Positions 46,165 to 54,788 are shown, numbered from the stretch's first letter. The stretch: 64,000 nucleotides of DNA from Terriglobus sp. RCC_193 (GCF_041355105.1 NZ_JBFUPK010000001.1:434001-498000); one strand, 5' to 3'. Numbers and translations: made by a program. The notes: generated from the letters alone by a model not told the origin.

Positions 46165-46538
46165 TCGCTTTCCTTTGTGTTCGTTTTCGACAACAATACG
46201 ATTCCACTTGTCATCACAAAAATTCCGCACCAGCGCAGTGGCCCCATCCCTTCGTGCAGCAGGAAATGTCCGATGAATCCCATCAGCACATAGTTAATCC
46301 CTGCAAGTGGATAGAGATAACTGATGTTGCGCTGCGCAACTGCGGCAAACCACATCACGGTCCCTAATCCATAGACGCAAAGTCCAATGAGAACTCCTGT
46401 AGTGAGCGGTAGGGGCCATTCCAGTACCGTTCTGGAGAAAGCCACATGTGCTGTCAGTCCCAGTTTGATCAGAGTTTGACCAACTGCAGCCATCAGCACA
46501 GAACCGATCACTAACAACTCTGTCTTGTATCCGCTCAT
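46158..46538 (-). CDS. Small four-helix SMR/EamA-like transporter, ArnE-like partner
   Basis: A 126-residue membrane protein with four helices (LLVIGSVLMAAVGQTLIKLG, TTGVLIGLCVYGLGTVMWFA, SYLYPLAGINYVLMGFIGHF, WCGIFVMTSGIVLLSK). The Q-T-L-I-K-L-G in helix 1 and YPLAGINYV in helix 3 are typical of EamA-type lipid-sugar flippase halves. It pairs with the gene it overlaps downstream. Placed after the WbpB-like dehydrogenase gene and before an FAD oxidoreductase, it probably moves a modified lipid-linked sugar rather than a drug. Confidence 0.75.
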   Translation of the reverse strand: MSGYKTELLVIGSVLMAAVGQTLIKLGLTAHVAFSRTVLEWPLPLTTGVLIGLCVYGLGTVMWFAAVAQRNISYLYPLAGINYVLMGFIGHFLLHEGMGPLRWCGIFVMTSGIVLLSKTNTKESEC

Positions 46539-46551
46539 TTGAATTTCGCTC

Positions 46552-47667
46552 TCAGGAGACCGCCGCCACGGGTAACTGTTCCGTAAGCGGGATCTGAGGT
46601 GTCCATTGGCGGTCCATGGGAGTGAGCTTTGGCATGCGCTTGCGTGCCATGCCGGACTTCAGCGAAATTGGCAACCCGTCGAGCTCCAGTGATTTCTGCG
46701 CTGCCTCCAGGATGCGCACCACTCGAAGACCGTCCTTCGCGTCGCTGCGCGGTGTCAGACGCTGATTCACGCATTGAATGAAGTGCTGGAACTCCAGTTT
46801 CAGAGGCTCGGTGGTCGTAAGGTGCGGGATCTGAATATCTCCAAATCGCACCTGGATTGCTTCGCCATAAGAGTAAGTCGCAGGCTGTTGCGCTCCGCTG
46901 TCATAGATGCGCAGCTTTTCCGTTGTTGCGGCATCATCAAACACCAGCATTTTCTTGCTGCCGACGACGGTTGTGCTCCGCATCTTGTGCGGGTCCAGCC
47001 ATGAAATGTGGATGTGTGCCATTCGGCGGTTCTTGAAGAAGAGGCTTAGAAAAACAACATCTTCAATTCCGTCCTGAATGTACGACTGACCTCGGGCACT
47101 GACATCCACCGGCTCTTCTCCAAGGATGTAGAGGATCTGGGAGATGTCATGCGGGGCAAAACTCCACATTGCGTTTTCATCTCCCCGGATGCGTCCCAGA
47201 TTCACGCGCTGCGTGTAGATGTAATAGACATCTCCAAGTTCACCGGCCTGCACAATGTCGCGGATCTTATTTACGGCGGGGTGATATTCCAGAAGGTGCC
47301 CGACCATCAAGACTTTCCTGCGCTCTTCTGCCAGCGCCATTAACTCTTCCGCGTCTGTAACGTTCAGCGTGAATGGTTTTTCGACGAAGACGTCCTTATC
47401 CGCGAGTAGAGCCATTTTGGCTAATGGATAATGCATGACTGCCGGAGCAGCAATTGCAACCGCAGTAATTTCCGGGAATTGCGCGAGCATTTCGTCAAGA
47501 GATGCAACTGTTTGCACACCCCAGTTGCGCTCTGCCAGAGCGCGGCGGTTCTCACTCAGATCGCTGCAAACTACCAAATCGCAATCAGGCAACTCATATA
47601 AGCAACGTGCGACGTTGCAACCCCAGGCCCCAAGACCCACCACACCTAACTTCAAGCGTGTATCCAT
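46552..47667 (-). CDS. Gfo/Idh/MocA oxidoreductase, WbpB-like
   Basis: A 371-residue NAD(P)-dependent oxidoreductase with N-terminal Rossmann motif LGVVGLGAWGCNVARCLYEL. The family catalytic lysine is in DVFVEKPFTLNVTDAEEL (E-K-P). WSFAPHDISQILYILGEEP and the LEFQHFIQCVNQRLTPRSDA tail match WbpB-type enzymes that oxidise the 3-hydroxyl of UDP-GlcNAcA before transamination by WbpE. The WbpA-like gene is divergent from it across a 268-nt gap. MDTRLKLG is chosen as start. A candidate sigma-54 promoter lies about 33 nt upstream of it. Confidence 0.87.
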   Translation of the reverse strand: MDTRLKLGVVGLGAWGCNVARCLYELPDCDLVVCSDLSENRRALAERNWGVQTVASLDEMLAQFPEITAVAIAAPAVMHYPLAKMALLADKDVFVEKPFTLNVTDAEELMALAEERRKVLMVGHLLEYHPAVNKIRDIVQAGELGDVYYIYTQRVNLGRIRGDENAMWSFAPHDISQILYILGEEPVDVSARGQSYIQDGIEDVVFLSLFFKNRRMAHIHISWLDPHKMRSTTVVGSKKMLVFDDAATTEKLRIYDSGAQQPATYSYGEAIQVRFGDIQIPHLTTTEPLKLEFQHFIQCVNQRLTPRSDAKDGLRVVRILEAAQKSLELDGLPISLKSGMARKRMPKLTPMDRQWTPQIPLTEQLPVAAVS

Positions 47668-47710
47668 GTCCGTTCCATCTCCCATCTAGGAATCGTTTGT
47701 ATTAGGTTGT

Positions 47711-47726
47711 GCAATTGTTATGCCAA
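47711..47726 (-). promoter_or_regulatory. Strong candidate sigma-54 promoter for the WbpB-like operon
   Basis: On the minus strand, TTGGCATAACAATTGCA fits the -24/-12 consensus (TTGGCAcgnnnnTTGCA) almost perfectly, with 10 nt between GG and GC. The predicted start is near 47700. Confidence 0.6.
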
Positions 47727-47748
47727 TGCAAATGCAGGTTTCAGGCGC

Positions 47749-47810
47749 AGGTTTCCGAAACCTCAAAGCTGAATAGAAGCAGAGACGCAAAGTTCTGCAT
47801 ACTCTATGCA
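47749..47810. promoter_or_regulatory. Palindromes in the divergent WbpA/WbpB control region
   Basis: AGGTTTC-C-GAAACCT (47749-47763) and TGCATA-ctc-TATGCA (47796-47810) are perfect palindromes lying 40-160 bp from the two -24/-12 candidates, suitable as enhancer-type activator sites. Their use by the sigma-54 activator is inference. Confidence 0.4.
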
Positions 47811-47907
47811 CACCGTCACGTTACTTTCGGATCCCTTAACTGCACGGAAGATACGAAACCCCAGATATAGCGCATGAATGATGAAGTCATCCCGGTCGTT
47901 TTGGGTT

Positions 47908-47923
47908 TGGTACGAACCGTGCA
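47908..47923 (+). promoter_or_regulatory. Candidate sigma-54 promoter for the WbpA-like operon
   Basis: TTGGTACGAACCGTGCA has correct GG-N10-GC spacing and good -24/-12 hexamers. The expected start (about 47934) lies 2 nt before the ATG at 47936, and no ribosome-binding site precedes that ATG, so the transcript would be leaderless if both calls are right. Confidence 0.4.
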
Positions 47924-47935
47924 ACATGCCCCGGC

Positions 47936-49303
47936 ATGAACAGCGTTACTCTCGCATCACGTGCCCATCAGGTGGAGCGTCAACTCGATAAGCTCCAAGC
48001 GAAGACTGCAAAGGTTGGCGTCATCGGCCTTGGATATGTCGGTCTGCCTCTCTCACTCTTGTTCTCGGAAGCGGGTGTCGCTATCCAGGGATTTGATATC
48101 GATACGGCTAAAGTTAGCCAACTTGAGGAAGGGAAGAGTTACATCTTTCGTATTCCGCCCACAGAAATCGAGATGGCTCGTTCGCAGGGATTTCGTGCGA
48201 CCACGGATTTCTCGAAAATCTCAGAGCAGGATGCAGTTATTGTTTGCGTGCCAACGCCCCTGACTGAACATCGCGATCCAGATCTCTCCTTTATCGAACG
48301 CACTGCGGAATCAATCGCTCCCTGGCTCCGTCGTGGACAGCTCGTTGTACTTGAAAGCACGACATATCCCGGAACCACAGAAGAAGTGCTCATTCCGATC
48401 CTGAATGCGGGCAGCCCGGAAGGACTGTGCGCTTACGAAGAAGGCATGGACCCGGACGGCGATGTTTTCTTTGTCGCTTTCTCGCCGGAGCGTGAGGACC
48501 CAGGTAACAATACGGTCGCCCGTCGCGATATCCCCAAGGTCATCGGTGGTCATGGGGCACATGCAGGACGCCTGGCATCTATGCTTTACGGCAATATCTT
48601 CAGTAAGACGGTATCTGTGTCTTCGACGCAGGCAGCGGAAATGACGAAGTTACTCGAGAACATTTATCGCTGCGTCAATATTGCGCTGGTCAATGAATTG
48701 AAGATGCTGTCACACCGGATGGGAATTGATATCTGGGAGGTCATTGATGCTGCGGCGACCAAACCATTTGGCTTCCAGGCGTTCTATCCGGGGCCGGGCC
48801 TTGGCGGTCACTGCATTCCGATTGATCCGTTTTATCTGAGCTGGAAGGCACGTGAGTGGAACTTCCATACCCGCTTCATCGAGCTTGCCGGTGAGATCAA
48901 TGAAGGCATGCCGCGCTACGTTGTTCAGTCCATCGCCAATGCTCTCAACTCACACCGCAAATCGATCAATGGATCCCGGATTCTAGTGCTTGGCATGGCC
49001 TACAAGAAGGATATCGACGATCTTCGCGAGTCTCCTTCGCTCGAGATTATCGAGATGCTGCAGGACGAAAAGGCCATCGTGGAATACAACGATCCCTACT
49101 TCGCCAAAGTTGGTCGAGGCCGCCACTACGACCTGGGGATGACCTGCACACCGCTGGACCGCATCGGCGAGTTCGACTGTGTCGTCATCGCCACTGATCA
49201 CTCGGATTATGACTACGCCTCCATCGTCAAAAATGCACAACTTGTTGTCGATAGCCGCAATGCAACGCGCGGCATTGAGTCCACCAAGATTGTGCACTGC
49301 TAG
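47936..49303 (+). CDS. UDP-N-acetylglucosamine 6-dehydrogenase family protein, WbpA-like
   Basis: A 455-residue nucleotide-sugar dehydrogenase that oxidises C6 of a UDP-HexNAc to the uronic acid with two NAD. The N-terminal Rossmann motif is VGVIGLGYVGLPLSLLFSEA. The catalytic Cys is in GPGLGGHCIPIDPFYLSWKA, and a second nucleotide-binding domain contains ILVLGMAYKKDIDDLRESPS. LESTTYPGTTEEVL and FSPEREDPGN are typical of the WbpA/WecC group rather than UDP-glucose dehydrogenase (Ugd). First gene of a five-gene plus-strand unit (GT2, WbpD-like, WbpI-like, SDR). Confidence 0.92.
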   Translation: MNSVTLASRAHQVERQLDKLQAKTAKVGVIGLGYVGLPLSLLFSEAGVAIQGFDIDTAKVSQLEEGKSYIFRIPPTEIEMARSQGFRATTDFSKISEQDAVIVCVPTPLTEHRDPDLSFIERTAESIAPWLRRGQLVVLESTTYPGTTEEVLIPILNAGSPEGLCAYEEGMDPDGDVFFVAFSPEREDPGNNTVARRDIPKVIGGHGAHAGRLASMLYGNIFSKTVSVSSTQAAEMTKLLENIYRCVNIALVNELKMLSHRMGIDIWEVIDAAATKPFGFQAFYPGPGLGGHCIPIDPFYLSWKAREWNFHTRFIELAGEINEGMPRYVVQSIANALNSHRKSINGSRILVLGMAYKKDIDDLRESPSLEIIEMLQDEKAIVEYNDPYFAKVGRGRHYDLGMTCTPLDRIGEFDCVVIATDHSDYDYASIVKNAQLVVDSRNATRGIESTKIVHC

Positions 49304-49336
49304 TCGTCGCCGATAAGCAAGAAAGGGAGATACAAC

Positions 49337-50173
49337 ATGGGGCGCGCACGCACACAATCCCTTTCGAGGGTTGCGATAGTAATTCCTGTTTGTAACGAAC
49401 AGGATAGTCTGCAGGTTCTCAGGATACGTCTGGCAGAACTGCAGCGCGGACTCCAGGATCGCTTTATCGTCTTCTATCTTTTTGTAGACGATGGCAGTAC
49501 CGACCGAACCGTGGAGCTGATTCCCAGGGCGGTTCCTGGCGATGCGGCATATCAGATCGTCTCGCACGGGACGAACCGAGGTCTTGGGGAAGCATTCCGT
49601 ACTGCTTTTCAAATTGTGGGAAGTGCCGAGATTGTCTGCACGATCGATGCGGATTGCAGCTATCGCGCAGACAATCTCGTTCCCATGATTCACCGCATCA
49701 TCGAAGGAAAGGCCGACGTGGTTGTGGCTTCGCCGTATCATCCGCTGGGTGGCGTGGATGGGGTGCCGGCATGGCGGCTTGGGCTCAGTCGCTGGTGCTC
49801 ACAGCTTTATCGCGTGGTCTCGCCTGTCAAGCTCTACACCTACACCAGTATGTTTCGTGCATATCGCGGCTCCTTTGTTCGTGAAGCACAATTTCAAAGC
49901 TCAGGATTCGTATCGACCGTTGAAATTCTCATGAGTGCGTCTTACATGGGCTATCACATCGAAGAATTTCCAGTTGTATTGCATCGCCGCGTGGCTGGTA
50001 CGAGCAAGATGCGGATTCTCCGTACCGTGGGGCAACACCTCCGTCTTGCGATCGGTTGCATCATTTCAAAGGAGCGTGGCTACCCTTTGTTTTGTTCGAC
50101 AGAACAGGACACAAAAGTCTCCACGGAAAACGAGACAGGACATTTCATGAAAGTCGCAGGAAATAGCCGCTAA
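49337..50173 (+). CDS. Glycosyltransferase, GT2 family (Dol-P-mannose-synthase-like)
   Basis: A 278-residue GT-A enzyme: VAIVIPVCNEQDSLQVLRIR, YLFVDDGSTDRTVELIP, HGTNRGLGEAFRTAF, and the metal-binding TIDADCSYRADNLVPMI. VLHRRVAGTSKMRILRTVGQ near the end is the acceptor-side motif seen in DPM1-like enzymes. It lacks the C-terminal membrane helices of GtrB. It may charge undecaprenyl phosphate or add a sugar to the repeat unit. It follows the WbpA-like gene by 33 nt, with GGGAG before the ATG. Confidence 0.88.
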   Translation: MGRARTQSLSRVAIVIPVCNEQDSLQVLRIRLAELQRGLQDRFIVFYLFVDDGSTDRTVELIPRAVPGDAAYQIVSHGTNRGLGEAFRTAFQIVGSAEIVCTIDADCSYRADNLVPMIHRIIEGKADVVVASPYHPLGGVDGVPAWRLGLSRWCSQLYRVVSPVKLYTYTSMFRAYRGSFVREAQFQSSGFVSTVEILMSASYMGYHIEEFPVVLHRRVAGTSKMRILRTVGQHLRLAIGCIISKERGYPLFCSTEQDTKVSTENETGHFMKVAGNSR

Positions 50174-50202
50174 CTGGCGGCATCCCGGGGTGATAAAGAA
50201 CT

Positions 50203-51003
50203 ATGAAAGCAGAGTTTGTTGTTTCTGAAAACACTCTTCTGGAAGAACAAGACAGAAACCGTCAATATCCCGACGTAAGCTTCGGCAAGCACGTAGTTGT
50301 TGGTCAAGACGTCAGTATTGGTGAGGGGACCGTCATTGGAAACCATGTCGTATTGCACAGCCACATCAACATTGGGAAGGATGTTCGCATTGATGATGGT
50401 GTGATCATCGGAAAGCGACCGATGAAATCGCGGGCAAGTGCGATGACTACCACTCGCGAACTGACGCCCACTTTTATAGGAAACGGATGTCTGATCGGAA
50501 GCAATGCCGTCATTTATACCGGATCCGTTGTGCATGACGGTGTCCTGATTGCTGATTTTGCCAGCGTGCGAGAAGACACTACGATCGGAGAACTTACCAT
50601 CATTGGTCGTGGTGTTGCCGTGGAAAACGAAGTAACGATAGGCCGGTGCTGCAAGATCGAGACCGGTGCGTACATCACTGCCAAATCCACGATTGGCGAT
50701 CTCTGCTTCATCGCTCCCGAGGTCACATTTACAAATGACAATTTCGTTGGACGTACCCAGGAGCGTTTCAAGTACTTCGGTGGAGTAACGATGCGGCGTG
50801 GTGCTCGCGTTGCTGCGAATGCGACCGTGTTGCCCGGCATCACCATCGGAGAGGATGCACTCGTAGCGGCTGGATCGGTTGTGACGCGCGATGTTCCTGC
50901 CGGCATGGTGGTTATGGGCACACCTGCACGTCCGGTTCGCCCGGTCCCCCCTGCTCAGAAACTTCAGGCCACCGAGGAAAAGAAAGCAGGCGACAACAAA
51001 TGA
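50203..51003 (+). CDS. Hexapeptide N-acetyltransferase, WbpD-like
   Basis: A 266-residue left-handed beta-helix protein with repeated I/V-G-x-x-x-x units (VVVGQDVSIGEGTVIGNHVV, VLIADFASVREDTTIGELTI, VAVENEVTIGRCCKIETGAY). The C-terminal MRRGARVAANATVLPGITIG and VPAGMVVMGTPARPVRPVPP are typical of sugar N-acetyltransferases. In this gene order it would acetylate the 3-amino group made by the WbpE-like aminotransferase. It is longer than WbpD of Pseudomonas, with about 60 extra residues at the start. Its stop overlaps the next gene by 4 nt. Confidence 0.85.
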   Translation: MKAEFVVSENTLLEEQDRNRQYPDVSFGKHVVVGQDVSIGEGTVIGNHVVLHSHINIGKDVRIDDGVIIGKRPMKSRASAMTTTRELTPTFIGNGCLIGSNAVIYTGSVVHDGVLIADFASVREDTTIGELTIIGRGVAVENEVTIGRCCKIETGAYITAKSTIGDLCFIAPEVTFTNDNFVGRTQERFKYFGGVTMRRGARVAANATVLPGITIGEDALVAAGSVVTRDVPAGMVVMGTPARPVRPVPPAQKLQATEEKKAGDNK

Positions 51004-52106
51004 AACTTCTCTCTGTTGGGGGCACGAGGCCGCAGTTCGTCAAGATGGCCATTATGTCGAAAGCGATTGAGGAATTCAATCAACTCACCTCTGCTCCGAT
51101 TGACCATCGCTTGTTGCACACGGGGCAGCATCGCGATCCTGGCATGTCGGACATCTTCTTCCATGAACTCGGTATGCCGAAGCCTCAAGTACTGAGGAAC
51201 ACCCCTGCGCACACACCGGGGCTGCAGACAGCAATCATGCTCGCTGGTATTGAAGCGGAGATGATCAACTGGAAGCCGGATGCAGTGATTGCTTATGGAG
51301 ATACAAATTCGACAATTGCCTCGGCTCTCGCAGCAGCGAAGTTGCATATTCCGCTCATCCATGTGGAGGCTGGCCTACGCAGTTTTAACCGTCTCATGCA
51401 GGAAGAGATCAACCGTATCGTCACGGACCAGGTATCGGATCTGCTTCTTTGCCCTACACAGGCCGCGGTGAAGCAACTGCGGCAGGAGGGTCTCGGCGAC
51501 CGAGCTGTGTTTGTGGGAGACATTATGTTGGATGCCGTTGAGCAATTTGGCAATCATCGCCGTGAAGCCGCAACATTACGAGACCTCCCTGTGAAAATAG
51601 GGGAATACGCGTTGCTCACGTTGCACCGAGCGGAAATGACCGATGATGCCGCGAAGCTTGCTTCGATTCTGAGTGCACTTCGGAAAATTGATATTCCCAT
51701 TGTTTTTCCAATGCATCCGCGTCTTCGCAATCGCTTGGCCCAAAACGATAACTCTGTCTTTCTGGGAAGCCATGTTCATGTCATCGAACCCGTGGGCTAT
51801 CTCGAGATGCTTGCACTGCAGCGGAATGCACGTTTCGTCATGACTGACTCCGGCGGTCTACAGAAGGAGGCGTATTTCACTGGTGTTCCGTGTCTTACGC
51901 TTCGTGAAGAGACAGAGTGGCGCGAAACCCTGCATGGTGGCTGGAACATGCTAGTAGGAAGTGAGAGCGAACCTATTGTCCAGGCAGCAAATGCGCTGGT
52001 ACATAGCGGTCCATCTGCCGAGCCACGCAACCTCGAGCTCTTCGGAGGTGGACTGGCCTGCAAGCGTAGTGTTGATCAAATCGTAGAAATGGTGAGGGCG
52101 GCATGA
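51000..52106 (+). CDS. Non-hydrolysing UDP-GlcNAc 2-epimerase family protein, WecB/WbpI-like
   Basis: A 368-residue GT-B-fold epimerase: LLSVGGTRPQFVKMAIMSKA, LLHTGQHRDPGMSDIFFHEL, VIAYGDTNSTIASALAAAKL, and HVEAGLRSFNRLMQEEINRI with catalytic acidic residues. LTLHRAEMTDDAAKLASILS and FVMTDSGGLQKEAYFTGVPC complete the family pattern. With the WbpA, B, D and E-like genes it most likely epimerises UDP-GlcNAc(3NAc)A to the manno form, as WbpI does. WecB (UDP-ManNAc synthesis) is the alternative. Coupled to both neighbours by 4-nt overlaps. Confidence 0.9.
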   Translation: MKLLSVGGTRPQFVKMAIMSKAIEEFNQLTSAPIDHRLLHTGQHRDPGMSDIFFHELGMPKPQVLRNTPAHTPGLQTAIMLAGIEAEMINWKPDAVIAYGDTNSTIASALAAAKLHIPLIHVEAGLRSFNRLMQEEINRIVTDQVSDLLLCPTQAAVKQLRQEGLGDRAVFVGDIMLDAVEQFGNHRREAATLRDLPVKIGEYALLTLHRAEMTDDAAKLASILSALRKIDIPIVFPMHPRLRNRLAQNDNSVFLGSHVHVIEPVGYLEMLALQRNARFVMTDSGGLQKEAYFTGVPCLTLREETEWRETLHGGWNMLVGSESEPIVQAANALVHSGPSAEPRNLELFGGGLACKRSVDQIVEMVRAA

Positions 52107-53104
52107 AAAGAGTACTTATTACAGGAGCTGCAGGGTTTCTGGGATCCCATGTGACGGATAGGATGCTTGAGAAAGGCTACGACGTGATCGCGGTAGACGA
52201 CTTATCGCATGGTCATATGCGCAATCTCGAAATGGCGGTGCTGAATCCTTTCTTCGAGTTTCGCGCTGTTGATGTTTGTGATCTTGCCGCCTTGAGAGAG
52301 GCGGCCGGTAGCGTCGATAGCGTGATTCATCTTGCGGCCTACAAAATTCCGCGGTACGAAAATCCAAAGAAGACCTTGCTCGTCAACTCCATCGGGACAC
52401 AAAACGCGTTACAGGTTGCGATCGAGAACGGTGCTCGTTTCACCATTACTTCCACGTCCGACGTGTACGGTAAGAGTTCGGATATCCCGTTCGCAGAAGA
52501 CGGAAATTGCGTGCTGGGGCCAGCTACCGTGGCCCGCTGGGCCTATGCAGCATCCAAGATGTTTGATGAACATCTGGTTCTTGCAATGGCAGAAGAAGCT
52601 GGCATCTATGCTACCGTCCTCCGTATCTTCGGTTCGTATGGTCCCCGTCAGAACCTGACCTGGTGGGGAGGACCCCAATCTGTCTTCATCAATGCGATCT
52701 TGAATGATGAAGTCATTCCCATTCATGGTGATGGGCAGCAGACTCGCTCCTTCACCTTTGTAGAAGACACCGCACGTGGCATTGTGGCAGCTGCGGAAGC
52801 AACAACCGCAAATCGAGAGATCGTTAACATCGGCAACAACCGTGAGATTACGATTCTCGATCTGGCACGTGAGATCTATCGGTTGTGTGGCAAGCCAGGG
52901 GAGCCTCGGATCGACATGGTCCCATACGATGCCATTGCCGGCCGTAAGTATGAGGATGTTTTGAGACGTGTTCCTGATATTCGTAAAGCAGAACGTCTGC
53001 TGGGATTCCGTGCCTCGGTACCGCTGGAGGAAGGGCTTGTTCGTACGATCCAATGGCAGAAGGAACAACTTAGACTGGAACGGGAAGCTCTGATAACCGC
53101 ATAA
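52103..53104 (+). CDS. NAD-dependent epimerase/dehydratase
   Basis: A 333-residue extended SDR: VLITGAAGFLGSHVTDRMLE for NAD, TSTSDVYGKSSDIPF and RWAYAASKMFDEHLVLAMAE for the catalytic Ser and Tyr-x3-Lys. LRIFGSYGPRQNLTWWGGPQ and IHGDGQQTRSFTFVEDTARG bind the sugar nucleotide. It resembles UDP-glucose/xylose-type SDRs rather than the C4-epimerase at 13117-14100. Its substrate is unknown. It is last in the plus-strand unit, coupled by a 4-nt overlap and followed by a clear terminator. Confidence 0.88.
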   Translation: MKRVLITGAAGFLGSHVTDRMLEKGYDVIAVDDLSHGHMRNLEMAVLNPFFEFRAVDVCDLAALREAAGSVDSVIHLAAYKIPRYENPKKTLLVNSIGTQNALQVAIENGARFTITSTSDVYGKSSDIPFAEDGNCVLGPATVARWAYAASKMFDEHLVLAMAEEAGIYATVLRIFGSYGPRQNLTWWGGPQSVFINAILNDEVIPIHGDGQQTRSFTFVEDTARGIVAAAEATTANREIVNIGNNREITILDLAREIYRLCGKPGEPRIDMVPYDAIAGRKYEDVLRRVPDIRKAERLLGFRASVPLEEGLVRTIQWQKEQLRLEREALITA

Positions 53105-53105
53105 A

Positions 53106-53131
53106 GAAATGGGAGGATAACCTCCCATTTC
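53106..53131 (+). terminator. Terminator of the WbpA-like operon
   Basis: GAAATGGGAGG-ATAA-CCTCCCATTTC is a perfect 11-bp stem that begins right after the stop codon and has T-rich sequence at its 3' side. It separates the operon from the convergent sigma-54 activator gene. Confidence 0.75.
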
Positions 53132-53190
53132 TCATGTCTATATCCATTCGTGAACTAAGGTAGTTACCTTGGATGAGATTCATGGTTACT

Positions 53191-54663
53191 TTATGCCGGA
53201 AGGGAAGTTCCGCTGCTCTGTACCGCCTGGAAACGCAATGGAACACGGGTTTCCTTTAACCTGTAATGCTCAATTTTATAGAGCAAGGTGCGATAGCTGA
53301 TACGTAGAGCTAAGGCTGCCTGCCGACGATTCCATCGTGCTTCTTCCAACGCCTGTTGGATCAATCGGCTTTCCGTCTGATCTTTGAAATTCCTAACGAT
53401 CGAGCGCATCTCATTCACACTTGCTTCCGGTTCAGGTGCATCCCTGCCGCATGACTGCACCTTGGCAACCTTACCCAGGACCTTGGCCTCAATGTCGGAG
53501 ATGGAGGACTCCTGTCCCTTTAGTACCTGCATGCGAATGACCGCATTGCCCAGCTCACGCAAGTTACCGGGCCATTCATACTCCTGCAATAGAGACATCA
53601 TTCGCGGTGAAATATAAACCGGGTCCTGGTGAAACGCCATTGCCTGCCGTTTCACCATCTCTTCGATCAAGTATGGTATTTCTTCCCTGCGTTCCCGCAG
53701 CGGAGGCACACGGATAGTAAAGGTGCTGATGCGGTAATACAGATCTTCACGAAACAATTTTTCTTCAATGGCAGTGTCGATATTCACATTGGTTGCGGCA
53801 ATAACGCGGACATCAGCGGTAGATACACTCCTGGCACCCAAGCGCGAATAGCGGCCGTCCTGCAGAACATGTAACAGTTTCGCTTGCATTGGCGCACTCA
53901 TTTCACCGATTTCGTCCAGCAGAAGAGTTCCTTTGTCTGCCTGCTCGAAGCGGCCTGGCTTTGCCTTTACAGCCCCGGTGAAGGCGCCTGCCTCGTAGCC
54001 AAAGAGTTCGCTCTCAAGCAGATCTGGAGGCAGAGCGGCGCAGTTTACGGAGCAGAATGGGTATGCTGCGCGGCGCGAATGTTTGTGAAGAAGATTGGCG
54101 ATAACGTCTTTGCCCACGCCACTCTCACCCAGGATGAGAACTGGCGCATCGACCTGAGCCAGCAGGCGGATGTTCTCATAAATCCGCATCATTACCGGGC
54201 TCGCGGCCAGGAAATAGCGGTTGTTCGGAAGGTCCTCAATATGTACAGCCCGTGTCTGCACAGGATCGGTCACATCGTAGGAACTTAATGAAACTGGAAT
54301 GTCTTGAAGATAAGTCATCACCTCGTCGAGTTCGGCAGAGCGAAGTGGAACGCCAAGTGTATGTAGGATGCCAAGATGTTCTGCGTCTGATGTCCATGGG
54401 CTTACGCCTAGGGGGAGAGCAATCCAGACCCTATCCTTGCCAACAAGCTTTACAAGCTCAGCTAAAGATTGATGATCTCGCGGTGGCCGGGCAGATACAT
54501 CGATGACAACGGCATCAAATGACTTATTGTGCATTGCGGGGATCGCCTCTTTAAGTCCGTCGAAGGCGACGACCTCATGGCCTTCAAAGGTCAAAGCAGT
54601 TACAGCAGCGTGCAGAAAGGTAGTAGAGGGGCTGATAAGAGCAACCGTTCGAGTCCGGAGCAT
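53191..54663 (-). CDS. Sigma-54-dependent transcriptional activator, receiver-AAA+-Fis
   Basis: A 490-residue NtrC-type regulator. Residues 1-120 look like a degenerate receiver domain (TVALISPSTTFLHAAVTALT, AVVIDVSARPP). The AAA+ domain has Walker A in LGESGVGKDVIANLLHKHSR and the sigma-54 contact loop in YEAGAFTGAVKAKPGRFEQA. Walker B is GTLLLDEIGEMSAPMQAKLL. The C-terminal Fis-type helix-turn-helix is NRRQAALALRISYRTLLYKI. It can therefore open promoters with sigma-54. AAGGA lies 8 nt before MLRTRTVAL. It sits at the end of the EPS island, whose operons carry -24/-12 candidates, and resembles PrsR-type regulators of exosortase-associated EPS. The partner sensor kinase is not in the window. 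Confidence 0.9.
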   Translation of the reverse strand: MLRTRTVALISPSTTFLHAAVTALTFEGHEVVAFDGLKEAIPAMHNKSFDAVVIDVSARPPRDHQSLAELVKLVGKDRVWIALPLGVSPWTSDAEHLGILHTLGVPLRSAELDEVMTYLQDIPVSLSSYDVTDPVQTRAVHIEDLPNNRYFLAASPVMMRIYENIRLLAQVDAPVLILGESGVGKDVIANLLHKHSRRAAYPFCSVNCAALPPDLLESELFGYEAGAFTGAVKAKPGRFEQADKGTLLLDEIGEMSAPMQAKLLHVLQDGRYSRLGARSVSTADVRVIAATNVNIDTAIEEKLFREDLYYRISTFTIRVPPLRERREEIPYLIEEMVKRQAMAFHQDPVYISPRMMSLLQEYEWPGNLRELGNAVIRMQVLKGQESSISDIEAKVLGKVAKVQSCGRDAPEPEASVNEMRSIVRNFKDQTESRLIQQALEEARWNRRQAALALRISYRTLLYKIEHYRLKETRVPLRFQAVQSSGTSLPA

Positions 54664-54788
54664 GGTTGAGATCCTTGAGGCCTGTATGTCGCAGAGAGAT
54701 GAAATTAGTACCGGAAGCAAAGATTTAGGAGTATCGTTAGATCGTTTCGATAATTCCCCTGATAATGACCGTGGAAAGCATTAGCTTC

